Assembly (NCBI RefSeq): GCF_015840715.1 | Contig: NZ_CP060397.1 | Span: 372,001-436,000, forward strand | Origin: Synechococcus sp. CBW1004 | Lineage (GTDB): Bacteria; Cyanobacteriota; Cyanobacteriia; PCC-6307; Cyanobiaceae | DNA: 64,000 nucleotides | Direction: 5' to 3' | In this document: piece after piece, positions 31,637 to 39,074 of the stretch | How positions within the stretch are numbered: the first letter of the stretch is position 1 | How the letters are laid out: every line of letters starts with the position of its first letter | Position numbers and translations under genes: made by a program | The notes under the pieces: generated by a model | Told to the model about the DNA's origin: nothing | Seen by the model: only the letters and a program-made list of their open reading frames with translations | Database searches by the model: none

Positions 31637-34147
31637 CTAGAGTTCGAACTCACGTGCCAGCCATTCCACGCCGGCTGCACTGAGGCCATAGCGCAGGTAG
31701 TAGCTCTGGCTGCCGGTTGAGACGCGCGTGGTTGTCACCAGGCCGTCGAGCTTCCCGAGAAACCGACCGAGGGTTTTGTAGGCGCTCAGGGCCTCAGCCT
31801 CGAGATCTCTCATCAGCCGTGCTTCCGCCGGCGCCAGGTCAATGGCCTGCAGCAGCTCCAGCAGGCCCACCCCGGCCAGTCCGTTGGTGTGCAAGGCCTG
31901 GAGATAACGCAGGGCCTCCTTCTGCTTCTCGCTGGCCTTGCGCACCCGCTGAGCGGCGCGATCGAGATCGCTCTCCTGCTCCTGCTGCTCCTGCAGGTCG
32001 TCGTAGGTGCCGAGCCGCGCGAAGGTCCCGCTGTTGCCGTCGATCGCCACCACCAGATCCGCCGGTGGGCCGGAGCGGGCCTCGCGCACCAGGCGGCGCT
32101 GGGGTGAATCCTTGATCAGCCGGTTGCCCTTGGCCAGGTAGTGCAGGGTCAGGATCGTGTTGGCCGCCCCGGCAATGGCGTTGTGGCCCGAGAGGGCCTC
32201 GGTGCCGGTGGTGTCGTTGGCCTTGTTGCAGTGGTGGATCAGCAGCAAAGTCCCGCCGGCATCGGTGATCTGGTGCTTGAGGTCGTAGATGAGCGACCCC
32301 ATCTCCGGGTCGTTCTCGCCGAAGCAGCAGCTGCGGGTGATCGAGCGCAGCGAATCGAGGATCACCACCGCCCCAGGGTGTGCGGCCAGGCAGGCCAGCA
32401 GGGCATCGAGGTTGGCCTCAGTGGCGCGGAACCGGCGTGACCAGAGCAGCAACGGGTGATCCCAGATCCCGAGTTGCTGCAGCATCTGGGCGGTGTCGCC
32501 GTCGCCCTGGTCATCGGTCACCAGGATCACCGGCCGCGGTTCCTCCGGCGCCCCGAAGCCCAGAAAGTCCTCGGCGCAGAGCAGGCAGCGGGCGAGGGCA
32601 TGCACCAGCCGCGTCTTGCCCACCTTTGCCCGGCCGCCCACGATCGAGAGGTCGCGGCGCGGAACGCAGCCGGGGATTTCCCACTGCACCACGGGTTGCG
32701 GCATCGACAGGCGCTCGGCCTGATCGAGACCGCGGAAGCGGTTGCCGTTGCGCTGGTCGTGGGCCTCGAGGATCAGCTGGCCGATCTCCTGCAGCCGCAA
32801 GGCTGTTTTCAGTTGCAGGGCGGCATGGGCCTCGCGCACGCGGGCCGAGCGGCGCAGGCTGTTGCGCTCTCGCCCCACTAGGGATCGGATGCAGTGCTCC
32901 AAGGCATTGAGGCGGCGGTTGATCGGTAGGTGCACCTTTCCCCAGCGCACCCGGGTGTCGGGTCTGGGGGAGAAACGCTGCGGGCCAGGCCCGGAACCCT
33001 TGGTGCCCCTGGCATTGCTGCTGGTGCGGTCGCTGCTCTTGCCACCCGGATGGCGCCCGTCGGTCTCGCCCTGGCTTCGACGGCTGCCTGTGGCTTGCGC
33101 CCGGGGAGGCCTGGGGGTGTGAGGAGGCTCCGGCGGCAACCAGCCGTGCTGACGGGCGTGGAACCAGAAGGTCGCCGCGCTGATCTGCTCACCGCCGGAG
33201 CTGGCCACCTGGCGGATGTCCCAGCCGCAGCTGGCCGAGGGGCTGTGGGCCTCCATCAGGGCGATCGCCAGCTCCCGGTCGTGGCCGGCCTGCTCGCAGG
33301 CCTGGATCAGTCCCCAGAGCAGGTTGCGGTAGTCGGCGTAGGTGTTGCTGCCGGCCACGCGCTTGGGGATGACGGCCAGGGCGGTGCGGATCTGCTCCAG
33401 CGGCCGCGGCGGCCCGAAGTCCTCGTCTCCCAGCTCGGGCAGTGGAATCCCAGTGCCTGGAACCTCGTAGGTCTGCTCCAGGGCAATCTCCTGTTGCGGT
33501 GCGGTGCCTTCAGCGGGTTCGGCGAACTCATCGGGCAGCAGCGCCAGGGCGATGTCATCAGGCGCGTAGCGCTGGCCGCTCACGTGCACCAGCTCCACCA
33601 GGGCGGTGGGCTGCCCGCCGGCATCCACGTACCAGCAGCCGGGCAGCCGCATCACCCGCGAGGCGTCCTTGCAGTGGGGATCGCCGCCGGCGTAGGCGAT
33701 CAGCTCGGCCTGCAGCGGCGCCCACTCCTTTGGCGGGATGGGCTGCTCCAGCAGCCAGTAGCAGTGGGCCGACTTACCGCCGCTGAGCACGATCAGCGAG
33801 GGCTCCGGCAGCCCCAGCTCGCGCCAGGCGTTCAGTTGCCAGGCGATCGGCCGGTCGTCCCACTCCACGAAGAACGCCCGACAGGCCGTGATCTCGCTTT
33901 TGCGGTCGCCGCCGTCGTTGATCACCAGGTAGATGCCGCGGCCTTCCCGCTGCCACTGCTCCGCCACCGCCAGATCGAAGGGCCCTTTGCGGGCACCGAT
34001 CACCGCCTTTGCTGGATTGGCGCGGTGGGGAAAGGCGCGCAGCCGGGCGCTGGCCGGGTCCTTGCCCAGCAGGGAGAGGAACTGCTTGGCGGCAGCGCGG
34101 TCGATGCAGGGCTGAGTGGGACTGGTGGCCGCTTCAGCGCTGGCCAT
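31637..34147 (-). CDS. Phage primase-helicase (AEP-like primase fused to RepA/AAA_25 helicase)
   Basis: An 836-residue replication protein. The N-terminal half carries an archaeo-eukaryotic-type primase signature: CRAFFVEWDDRP with acidic residues at 95-98 and LSGGKSAHCYWLLEQPIP with His128. A disordered Pro/Gly/Arg linker spans about 335-400. The C-terminal half is a RecA-fold helicase: Walker A VGGRAKVGKTRL (about 503-514), Walker B VVILDSLRSI, LLIHHCNKANDTTGTEALSG as sensor/motif 3, and a winged-helix-like end (VEWLAREFEL). Such fusions prime and unwind phage or plasmid origins. The start overlaps the small RHH gene (34134-34322). The repeat-rich spacer lies directly behind its stop. Confidence 0.85.
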   Translation of the reverse strand: MASAEAATSPTQPCIDRAAAKQFLSLLGKDPASARLRAFPHRANPAKAVIGARKGPFDLAVAEQWQREGRGIYLVINDGGDRKSEITACRAFFVEWDDRPIAWQLNAWRELGLPEPSLIVLSGGKSAHCYWLLEQPIPPKEWAPLQAELIAYAGGDPHCKDASRVMRLPGCWYVDAGGQPTALVELVHVSGQRYAPDDIALALLPDEFAEPAEGTAPQQEIALEQTYEVPGTGIPLPELGDEDFGPPRPLEQIRTALAVIPKRVAGSNTYADYRNLLWGLIQACEQAGHDRELAIALMEAHSPSASCGWDIRQVASSGGEQISAATFWFHARQHGWLPPEPPHTPRPPRAQATGSRRSQGETDGRHPGGKSSDRTSSNARGTKGSGPGPQRFSPRPDTRVRWGKVHLPINRRLNALEHCIRSLVGRERNSLRRSARVREAHAALQLKTALRLQEIGQLILEAHDQRNGNRFRGLDQAERLSMPQPVVQWEIPGCVPRRDLSIVGGRAKVGKTRLVHALARCLLCAEDFLGFGAPEEPRPVILVTDDQGDGDTAQMLQQLGIWDHPLLLWSRRFRATEANLDALLACLAAHPGAVVILDSLRSITRSCCFGENDPEMGSLIYDLKHQITDAGGTLLLIHHCNKANDTTGTEALSGHNAIAGAANTILTLHYLAKGNRLIKDSPQRRLVREARSGPPADLVVAIDGNSGTFARLGTYDDLQEQQEQESDLDRAAQRVRKASEKQKEALRYLQALHTNGLAGVGLLELLQAIDLAPAEARLMRDLEAEALSAYKTLGRFLGKLDGLVTTTRVSTGSQSYYLRYGLSAAGVEWLAREFEL

Positions 34148-34322
34148 GTTGTCCCTGACGCTTACGGGGGCTGCTGGCCAGCTCGTCGCGTTCCATGGCC
34201 TCGGCCACGATCAGGCGGATCACCGAGGAACGCGAGAGCACACCGCCGCGGGTGCGCGCATCCAGCCAGTCCCGCTGCTCAAGCGTGAACTGCACGGAGA
34301 GCGGGGTCATCATCGAGGGCAT
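34134..34322 (-). CDS. Small ribbon-helix-helix-like regulator
   Basis: A 62-residue protein if begun at ATG 34322, which has a GAGG box five bases upstream; ATG 34355 would add 11 residues without such a site. MTPLSVQFTLEQRDWLDART, SRSSVIRLIVAEAMERDEL follows the beta-helix-helix pattern of Arc/CopG proteins, with the strand LSVQFTL and two helices. The basic tail (SSPRKRQGQHGQR) could contact DNA. It overlaps the primase-helicase start and may regulate that operon from the palindrome at 34340-34353. Confidence 0.6.
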   Translation of the reverse strand: MPSMMTPLSVQFTLEQRDWLDARTRGGVLSRSSVIRLIVAEAMERDELASSPRKRQGQHGQR

Positions 34323-34339
34323 AGGAACCTCGGCATATC

Positions 34340-34353
34340 GAATAAGTTTATTC
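34340..34353. promoter_or_regulatory. 14-bp palindrome in the replication-operon promoter
   Basis: GAATAA-GT-TTATTC lies 18 bases upstream of the RHH gene start and opposite the divergent gene at 34399, a good position for an autoregulatory operator of the RHH protein. A TATTCG box on the minus strand overlaps it. Confidence 0.5.
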
Positions 34354-34398
34354 ATGCTGGCACAGGCTCGCTAAGCTGATCTGGTTGACGAATAGGGC

Positions 34399-34749
34399 AT
34401 GGTCGACAGCGCAGCGGCAGATCGGGCAGCGGAGAAGGTCCGCAAGCTGGTGGCCATGAGCGCCTCACCCCACCTGGAGGAGGCGCGCACCAGCGCGTTC
34501 CTGGCCTGTCGCCTGATCCGCGAGCACGGCCTGCAGGTCAGCGGGCACCCTCCCTCTGCAGCGTCCGCGCCAGGAGTGCCGACGGCAGGGGTTCCCCACA
34601 GGCAGCCCACAGCCGACCCCCATGGCTTTCGCCGCATCCGCGTCCGCCATCCCGGCCATTGCCGCTGTTGCGGCAAGCCGATCGCCCTCGGGGAGTGGGC
34701 GCTCTGGTGCCGTGGCAATGGCTTGCGTCACCCGCTCTGCGCCACCTGA
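34399..34749 (+). CDS. DUF2786-like phage protein with C-terminal zinc-ribbon-like motif
   Basis: A 116-residue protein. Residues 11-45 (EKVRKLVAMSASPHLEEART, SAFLACRLIREHGLQV) match the DUF2786 helix pair found in many phage and actinobacterial proteins. After a flexible middle the C-terminus reads HPGHCRCCGKPIALGEWALW, CRGNGLRHPLC, with four Cys and a His suited to one zinc site. It is the first plus-strand gene after the divergent promoter. Role unknown. Confidence 0.6.
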   Translation: MVDSAAADRAAEKVRKLVAMSASPHLEEARTSAFLACRLIREHGLQVSGHPPSAASAPGVPTAGVPHRQPTADPHGFRRIRVRHPGHCRCCGKPIALGEWALWCRGNGLRHPLCAT

Positions 34750-35249
34750 GCCGTTGCTGCGCCGCCGAGATCCAGCAGGCCTTGCTGGCGCTGCTGACGG
34801 GGGAGGCCTTCCTGGCGGATCGGCCCTGGAGTGAGATCTGGTGGGGGCGAATGCGGCTCGATCTGGCCAGCGGCTGGCAGCTGGAGATCGCGATCGAGCG
34901 TGACCAGCTCGGCGCCCTGCATTGGGCGCAGGCGCCCGACGGTCGTGATTGGCTCTACGGCTGCCAACGCGACGACTGGACCCTTGGCCCGGACAGTCGC
35001 ATCGTCGAGCCCGTGGCGTTGCTGGAGCCGGAGCAACGCCAGCAGCTGGAGCAGCTGCTGCGCGAGGCCATCTGCTGGCCTGCGCCCGTGGTCACCGGCG
35101 GTTGGGTGGTGTCGATGGGCAATGTGAAACCGTCGCGATACGCCCGGCGAAGAGGGCCGCGCTCCGTCCACCACCCCGTCACCAGGGCTGGTCGGGGCAG
35201 GCCAAAGCGAGCGTCCAAGACAGGGTCGCCAGCGCCCACACCGCTCTGA
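34707..35249 (+). CDS. Phage early protein, unknown function
   Basis: The frame is open from 34659. A GTG at 34707 that overlaps the preceding gene is the likely start because the sequence becomes protein-like there (AAEIQQALLALLTGEAFLAD). It continues WSEIWWGRMRLDLASGWQLE, HWAQAPDGRDWLYGCQRDDW and PVALLEPEQRQQLEQLLREA, ending in a basic tail (RRRGPRSVHHPVTRAGRGRP). No family recognised. It sits just upstream of the repressor operator region. Confidence 0.5.
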   Translation: MPWQWLASPALRHLSRCCAAEIQQALLALLTGEAFLADRPWSEIWWGRMRLDLASGWQLEIAIERDQLGALHWAQAPDGRDWLYGCQRDDWTLGPDSRIVEPVALLEPEQRQQLEQLLREAICWPAPVVTGGWVVSMGNVKPSRYARRRGPRSVHHPVTRAGRGRPKRASKTGSPAPTPL

Positions 35250-35266
35250 AACAGGCACGTCAGCGG

Positions 35267-35304
35267 TTCATGGTCATGAATGGGATGTCTTAGCCTTTCG
35301 CTAA
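35267..35304. promoter_or_regulatory. Repressor-operator region upstream of the XRE gene
   Basis: Two inverted repeats lie here: TTCATG-GT-CATGAA (35267-35280) and TTAGC-CTTTC-GCTAA (35290-35304), 19 bases before the repressor ATG (35324). The second has the same half-sites and spacing as 36069-36083, so both are probably bound by the same protein, most simply the repressor encoded between them. Confidence 0.65.
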
Positions 35305-35323
35305 TGGCCAGATCGCAGTCCTG

Positions 35324-36007
35324 ATGAGCTCTGAGTACCGGTACATCGAGGCCAAGCAGCTCGAAGCCGGTCAGGAGTTCGGGCGCATGCTCAGGCGCTG
35401 GCGGGAGCTCAACAACTGGACCCAGTACACCGCCTACAAGTGGGCCAAGGAGGCCGGCTTTGAGGTGATGGCGCCCAGCACCTTGAGCGTGTTCGAAAAC
35501 GGCAAGGCGCCCAAGCCAAGGCCGGAGAGCTTCTTTGCCCTCGCCGAGGTCAACCGCCGGCTGGCCGCCAAAGACTTCAGCGGCGTGCGCACCAGGGCCC
35601 TCAAGGATCTGATCAGTCAGGCCAAACCCTTGATGGATGACGCGGAGCGGGTGTGGGGGCCGGCGGAGTTCTGGAGCTGTCACCTCGGCCTGTTGCCAGT
35701 GCCGAGCGCCTACCAGGCGCCTGCCGTTCCGGTCCAGCCCGAGGTCGATGCCGCAGAAGCCGAGAAGCTGAGCGAGCAGTGGCGCGGCCAGCTGGTACAG
35801 ACCGCCAAGCAGCACGGCATCGGCGTGATGGAGGCCCTGAGTTCCGCCGCCAAGGCGGCGCCAGCCAAGCAGCGGCAGGCCTTTCAGGCGATGCTGGCCG
35901 GCTTTGAGCCGTACTCCGCCGAGCAGCTGCAGGGCATGTGGGACGGAGAGGCGTGGCTGCCGCAGCGCTGGCTGGAGGAATGGTCCACCAAGTCGGGCGC
36001 CAGCTGA
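35324..36007 (+). CDS. XRE-type helix-turn-helix phage repressor-like protein
   Basis: A 227-residue protein. Residues about 12-75 form a HTH domain: FGRMLRRWRELNNWTQYTAY, KWAKEAGFEVMAPSTLSVFE, NGKAPKPRPESFFALAEVNR, the layout of a lambda-repressor-like fold with an extended turn. The C-terminal half (about 140-227) is helical (AEKLSEQWRGQLVQTAKQHG, AKQRQAFQAMLAGF) and may oligomerise; there is no LexA-type Ser-Lys protease site. Identical-type operators flank the gene (35290 and 36069), supporting an autoregulated lysogeny repressor. Confidence 0.7.
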   Translation: MSSEYRYIEAKQLEAGQEFGRMLRRWRELNNWTQYTAYKWAKEAGFEVMAPSTLSVFENGKAPKPRPESFFALAEVNRRLAAKDFSGVRTRALKDLISQAKPLMDDAERVWGPAEFWSCHLGLLPVPSAYQAPAVPVQPEVDAAEAEKLSEQWRGQLVQTAKQHGIGVMEALSSAAKAAPAKQRQAFQAMLAGFEPYSAEQLQGMWDGEAWLPQRWLEEWSTKSGAS

Positions 36008-36068
36008 GGCGTGCACGAACAGGCTCGGAGTACGCCATGCCTTGCGTTGCGCAAGATACAGATTCGGA

Positions 36069-36083
36069 TTAGCGAGCCGCTAA
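36069..36083. promoter_or_regulatory. Second TTAGC-N5-GCTAA operator
   Basis: TTAGC-GAGCC-GCTAA, followed by ATATCC, lies 30 bases upstream of the early gene start at 36114. Same half-sites and five-base spacer as 35290-35304. The phage early plus-strand operon (36114-38817) would be silenced by occupancy here. Confidence 0.65.
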
Positions 36084-36113
36084 TATCCTGGACAGGCGGG
36101 CACCGGTCCCGCA

Positions 36114-36905
36114 ATGCCTTCGATGACCACCACCCCTTGCGGGCGGATGGAGCCGACGCCAGGTCCCACCACCGCCTTTGATCTCAACCAGGCCCTGTTG
36201 CAGAGCCGCGAGCAGGCCCGCGCCCAGTGGGCCGAGGGCCTGGCCCAGTTCCAGTCCCAGATGGCCGCCATCGCCGAAACCTCCATGCAGGAGGTCGTTC
36301 AAGCCGCGGCGCCGGCCTTTGCCCTGGGCTTCTCATTCAGCGCCCAGAAGCTGATCAACGAGGAGCACGAAGTGTTGCGGGTGACCCTGCGGCACCGCGG
36401 CGGCGCCGAGGAGTTCAGCGAAGCCCAGGCACCCCAGGAGGGCAGTGCCGCCTGGCATGCGCTCACCGCCTCCCTGCTGGCAGGCCTGCTGGGCATTCCC
36501 GTGGGCATACTTCCTCGGACTATCGAGCCGAAACAGCCTCGGCCGTTGGATTCGGGCTCCGCAGGCGTGACCTCTGCCGCCACCGGCGATGCGGCCACTG
36601 CCCCCGCCCCCGCCCCCGCTGCTGACGACCCTGACGCCGCAGACGACGAGTGGGACACCGGCGCTGCGGATAGTCCTGAGGCGGTTGACTCCGGCCTGGA
36701 GCCCTTGTCGGACGAGGAGATCGCCACCCTGCACAAGTTCCTCGGGGCGATGCCTCAGGAGGCGCGCAAGCGGTTCACGATCGAGTTCCGCCACCAGTTC
36801 CAGGTGCCCCGGGAGGTGCGGACGATCAAGGACCGCATCACCCAGAGGCGACACAAGGACTTCATCGACGTGTTCGAGCGCGAGCTGGCGGGGGGAACGC
36901 CATGA
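36114..36905 (+). CDS. First gene of the phage early operon, unknown function
   Basis: A 263-residue protein. Residues 25-60 form a helix (LLQSREQARAQWAEGLAQFQ). A central disordered stretch at 145-195 is rich in Ala, Asp and Pro. The C-terminal domain (EPLSDEEIATLHKFLGAMPQ, KRFTIEFRHQFQVPREVRTI, HKDFIDVFERELAGG) is helical and positively charged. It lies directly behind an operator and overlaps the next gene by four bases (ATGA at 36902). No family recognised; a role in replication or recombination is plausible from position. Confidence 0.5.
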   Translation: MPSMTTTPCGRMEPTPGPTTAFDLNQALLQSREQARAQWAEGLAQFQSQMAAIAETSMQEVVQAAAPAFALGFSFSAQKLINEEHEVLRVTLRHRGGAEEFSEAQAPQEGSAAWHALTASLLAGLLGIPVGILPRTIEPKQPRPLDSGSAGVTSAATGDAATAPAPAPAADDPDAADDEWDTGAADSPEAVDSGLEPLSDEEIATLHKFLGAMPQEARKRFTIEFRHQFQVPREVRTIKDRITQRRHKDFIDVFERELAGGTP

Positions 36906-37141
36906 GCGTCTGCCGCCGCGCCTACGCCAGGCCCCAGCCGCGGTCCCAGCACGGCCGCCATTACCTGTGCGTCTGCGTGCACAGCGATGTCTACCGGCAG
37001 GTGAAGCAGCTGTCGGCCGAGCACCAGCTGTCTCTATCCGGTGCCGCCCATCACCTGTTGCGGCTGGGCGCCGGCCTGGAGCCCCTGCTTCCCCTGTCCT
37101 CTTCCACGTCCACTCTTTCGAGCAAATCCCATGGCGATTGA
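36902..37141 (+). CDS. Small phage early protein, possible RHH
   Basis: A 79-residue protein: RPQPRSQHGRHYLCVCVHSD, VYRQVKQLSAEHQLSLSGAA, HHLLRLGAGLEPLL. A strand (YLCVCVH) followed by two helices recalls ribbon-helix-helix proteins, and the N-terminus is basic. The ATG overlaps the upstream stop. Its last eleven bases overlap the start of the SSB-like gene. Confidence 0.45.
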   Translation: MSVCRRAYARPQPRSQHGRHYLCVCVHSDVYRQVKQLSAEHQLSLSGAAHHLLRLGAGLEPLLPLSSSTSTLSSKSHGD

Positions 37142-37784
37142 ACTCAACGACGGCAGCCGCATCGCGGCGCCGGTGATCCGTCAGCAGCGCCTCGGTGAGG
37201 TGGCCTATCTGGCGATCGTGCGCCCGGAGCAGCGCGACCGTTTGCGCAAGAACCTCAGCAGCGGCGCGATGGAGCCGATCCCCAACGGCACCGACCGTCA
37301 GGGCCGGCCCAAGGTCAAGCAGGAGATGGTGGTCCATGCGATCGCCATGCCCGGCACGACGATGGAGGCCCGCATCGGTGATGAAGGCGGTGTGCCGGCC
37401 CCGGGGGATCGGGTGCGCTTGATCCTCAAGGCCAAGGGCTTTGGCGAGTGGATCGAGGCACGCCGTCAGCACCGCCGCGGCCGGCTGAACGTGGGGGATG
37501 TGCTGGTGCTGGAGACCCGCTGGGCCCAGCAGTACGACCAGGACGGCAACCCCAAGGGCCCCAAGATCGAAGACCAGGCCGCGGCCGATGCAGTCCCCCG
37601 CAACGTCACGATCGGCTTCTACGGGCCGTTGAGCATCATCGAAGGCACCGATGCGGCCTGGATCGAGGCGGCGGAGCAGGCCTACAGGGCCGATGAAGCC
37701 GCTGCCCGCCATCAGCAGGCGATCCCGCTGGCGGATGGGGAGGACTACGGCGATGAGTTCGCCGATGAGGAGGCGCCGTTCTGA
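37131..37784 (+). CDS. SSB-like phage replication protein with acidic tip
   Basis: A 217-residue protein from ATG 37131; the longer frame to 37041 lies in another gene and is unlikely. Residues 1-170 are beta-rich (VIRQQRLGEVAYLAIVRPEQ, PKVKQEMVVHAIAMPGTTME, GDRVRLILKAKGFGEWIEAR, VGDVLVLETRWAQQYD). The last residues, DGEDYGDEFADEEAPF, end in an acidic cluster plus Pro-Phe, the tip used by bacterial and phage single-stranded DNA-binding proteins to recruit partners. It is therefore probably an SSB-type protein, although an OB-fold is not proven. The stop overlaps the next ATG. Confidence 0.55.
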   Translation: MAIELNDGSRIAAPVIRQQRLGEVAYLAIVRPEQRDRLRKNLSSGAMEPIPNGTDRQGRPKVKQEMVVHAIAMPGTTMEARIGDEGGVPAPGDRVRLILKAKGFGEWIEARRQHRRGRLNVGDVLVLETRWAQQYDQDGNPKGPKIEDQAAADAVPRNVTIGFYGPLSIIEGTDAAWIEAAEQAYRADEAAARHQQAIPLADGEDYGDEFADEEAPF

Positions 37785-38068
37785 TGGCCTACCCCCAACA
37801 CCCCGGCCGCACGCCGCGGCCGATGGCGCAGCCGCAGCTGCCGGCCTTCTGCCGCACACGCCGGCCCATCACCACCACCGTCCGGCTGGGCGACCTGCGG
37901 CAGCTGCAGTGGTTGCTGTGGCTGGTGCTGGCCCTGCAGCTGAGCACGGTGCTGCTGGTCCTGGCGGGTCCGGTGCCAGCTCCACTGGCCGCGACCCCTG
38001 GGGGATTCACCCCCGCAGTGTTCGCGTCGCGGCATGACTCACCTGTCCTCTCAACTTCCCAGCCATGA
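37784..38068 (+). CDS. Single-pass membrane protein of the early operon
   Basis: A 94-residue protein. A Pro/Arg-rich N-terminus (1-32) precedes one transmembrane helix at about 43-62 (LLWLVLALQLSTVLLVLAGP) and a short polar tail. Translationally coupled on both sides (TGATG at 37782-37786, ATGA at 38065). Could be a superinfection-exclusion or membrane-tethering protein, but no evidence beyond topology. Confidence 0.5.
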   Translation: MAYPQHPGRTPRPMAQPQLPAFCRTRRPITTTVRLGDLRQLQWLLWLVLALQLSTVLLVLAGPVPAPLAATPGGFTPAVFASRHDSPVLSTSQP

Positions 38069-38817
38069 GCAACACGTCCGCTCTGGTGCCCTACCTGTTC
38101 GAGGGGCACCGCATCCGAGTGAGCACCGATCAGCAGGGCGAGGCCTGGATCGTCGTCGCCGATGCCTGCAATGCGCTGGCGGAGAGCCCGATGGCCTGGG
38201 CCATGGCGAACCGACGCGATGAGGAGCATTGCCTCCATTCAGAGGAGGGTCCCGGCGCCGGTGGTTTCACCCTGGCGCTGATCAATGAGGCCACGCTGCT
38301 GCGCAGGCTGCTCAACAGCGACAACCCCAGCGCACCGCGGATGCGGCGCTGGCTCACCCACGAACTGCTGCCCGCCCTGCAGCGCCGACAAGAGGGCAAA
38401 GGAGAGCTGCCGCGACGCAGCATCGAGGCGATCCGCAGGCAGACCGCAGCGGAGGTGCTGCGCGGGGCCGACGAGATCATCCACCTCACCGGGGTGTCCC
38501 ATGCCGAGGCCCTGCTCAGCGTCTTGGAGGAGATCCAGGCCCACAGCAGTCCTGCCGGCGTTGACGTGAAGCAGCGCGCCGGAGTGGCCTGGCTGACCGC
38601 TGATCAGCTGGCGGACCGACTGGATGGCACGCTCCGCCACACCAACCAGCGGCTCGCTGCCGCCGGATTGCAGCAGCGCAACGAGGACGACGACTGGCAG
38701 CTCACAGAAGCCGGCCTGGACTGGGGCGTCGCCCTGCCGCTCTGCAGTCGGGGAGAGCGCCGCCAGCAGATCCTCTGGGATCCGGCCGTGGTGGCGTTGC
38801 TGCACCAGACCAACTGA
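38065..38817 (+). CDS. Phage antirepressor with Bro-N domain
   Basis: A 250-residue protein. The N-terminal Bro-N domain (about 8-105) shows VPYLFEGHRIRVSTDQQGEA, WIVVADACNALAESP, ALINEATLLRRLLNSDNPSA and RMRRWLTHELLPALQRR, the canonical block of Bro/antirepressor proteins. The C-terminal part (about 165-250, WLTADQLADRLDGTLRHTNQ, RLAAAGLQQRNEDDDWQLTE) looks like the KilA-C/antirepressor winged helix. It presumably counteracts the repressor at 35324 or modulates early genes. Last gene of the coupled early operon. Confidence 0.8.
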   Translation: MSNTSALVPYLFEGHRIRVSTDQQGEAWIVVADACNALAESPMAWAMANRRDEEHCLHSEEGPGAGGFTLALINEATLLRRLLNSDNPSAPRMRRWLTHELLPALQRRQEGKGELPRRSIEAIRRQTAAEVLRGADEIIHLTGVSHAEALLSVLEEIQAHSSPAGVDVKQRAGVAWLTADQLADRLDGTLRHTNQRLAAAGLQQRNEDDDWQLTEAGLDWGVALPLCSRGERRQQILWDPAVVALLHQTN

Positions 38818-38867
38818 AAGGCACCAAACCAATCCAAGACACACACCTGAGATTCAGACCATCAGCC

Positions 38868-39074
38868 ATGACATCCGCAACCGATCGACTGCTGCGGCTC
38901 CCAGAGGTGATCCACCGGGTCGGCCTCTCACGCACCACGATCTACAGCCTGATCGCCACAGGCGAGTTCCCCAGGCAGATCGTGATTGGCCCACGGGCGG
39001 TGGCCTGGTCCCAGCAGGAGCTGGAGGACTGGATCACCTCCAAGCGTCAGGCCGCATGCAGCGCTGATGGTTGA
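38868..39074 (+). CDS. AlpA-family excisionase/regulator
   Basis: A 68-residue protein with RLLRLPEVIHRVGLSRTTIY, SLIATGEFPRQIVIGPRAVA, WSQQELEDWI. This is the AlpA/MerR-like winged HTH of prophage excisionases and integrase regulators. Its 3' end overlaps the convergent integrase gene by 28 bases, the usual int-xis neighbourhood. Confidence 0.85.
   Translation: MTSATDRLLRLPEVIHRVGLSRTTIYSLIATGEFPRQIVIGPRAVAWSQQELEDWITSKRQAACSADG

Noticed and set aside
32930-34288. A 452-codon plus-strand open frame
   Set aside because: Antisense to the primase-helicase, whose Walker and primase motifs are intact; the plus-strand product is Gly/Ala/Arg filler.
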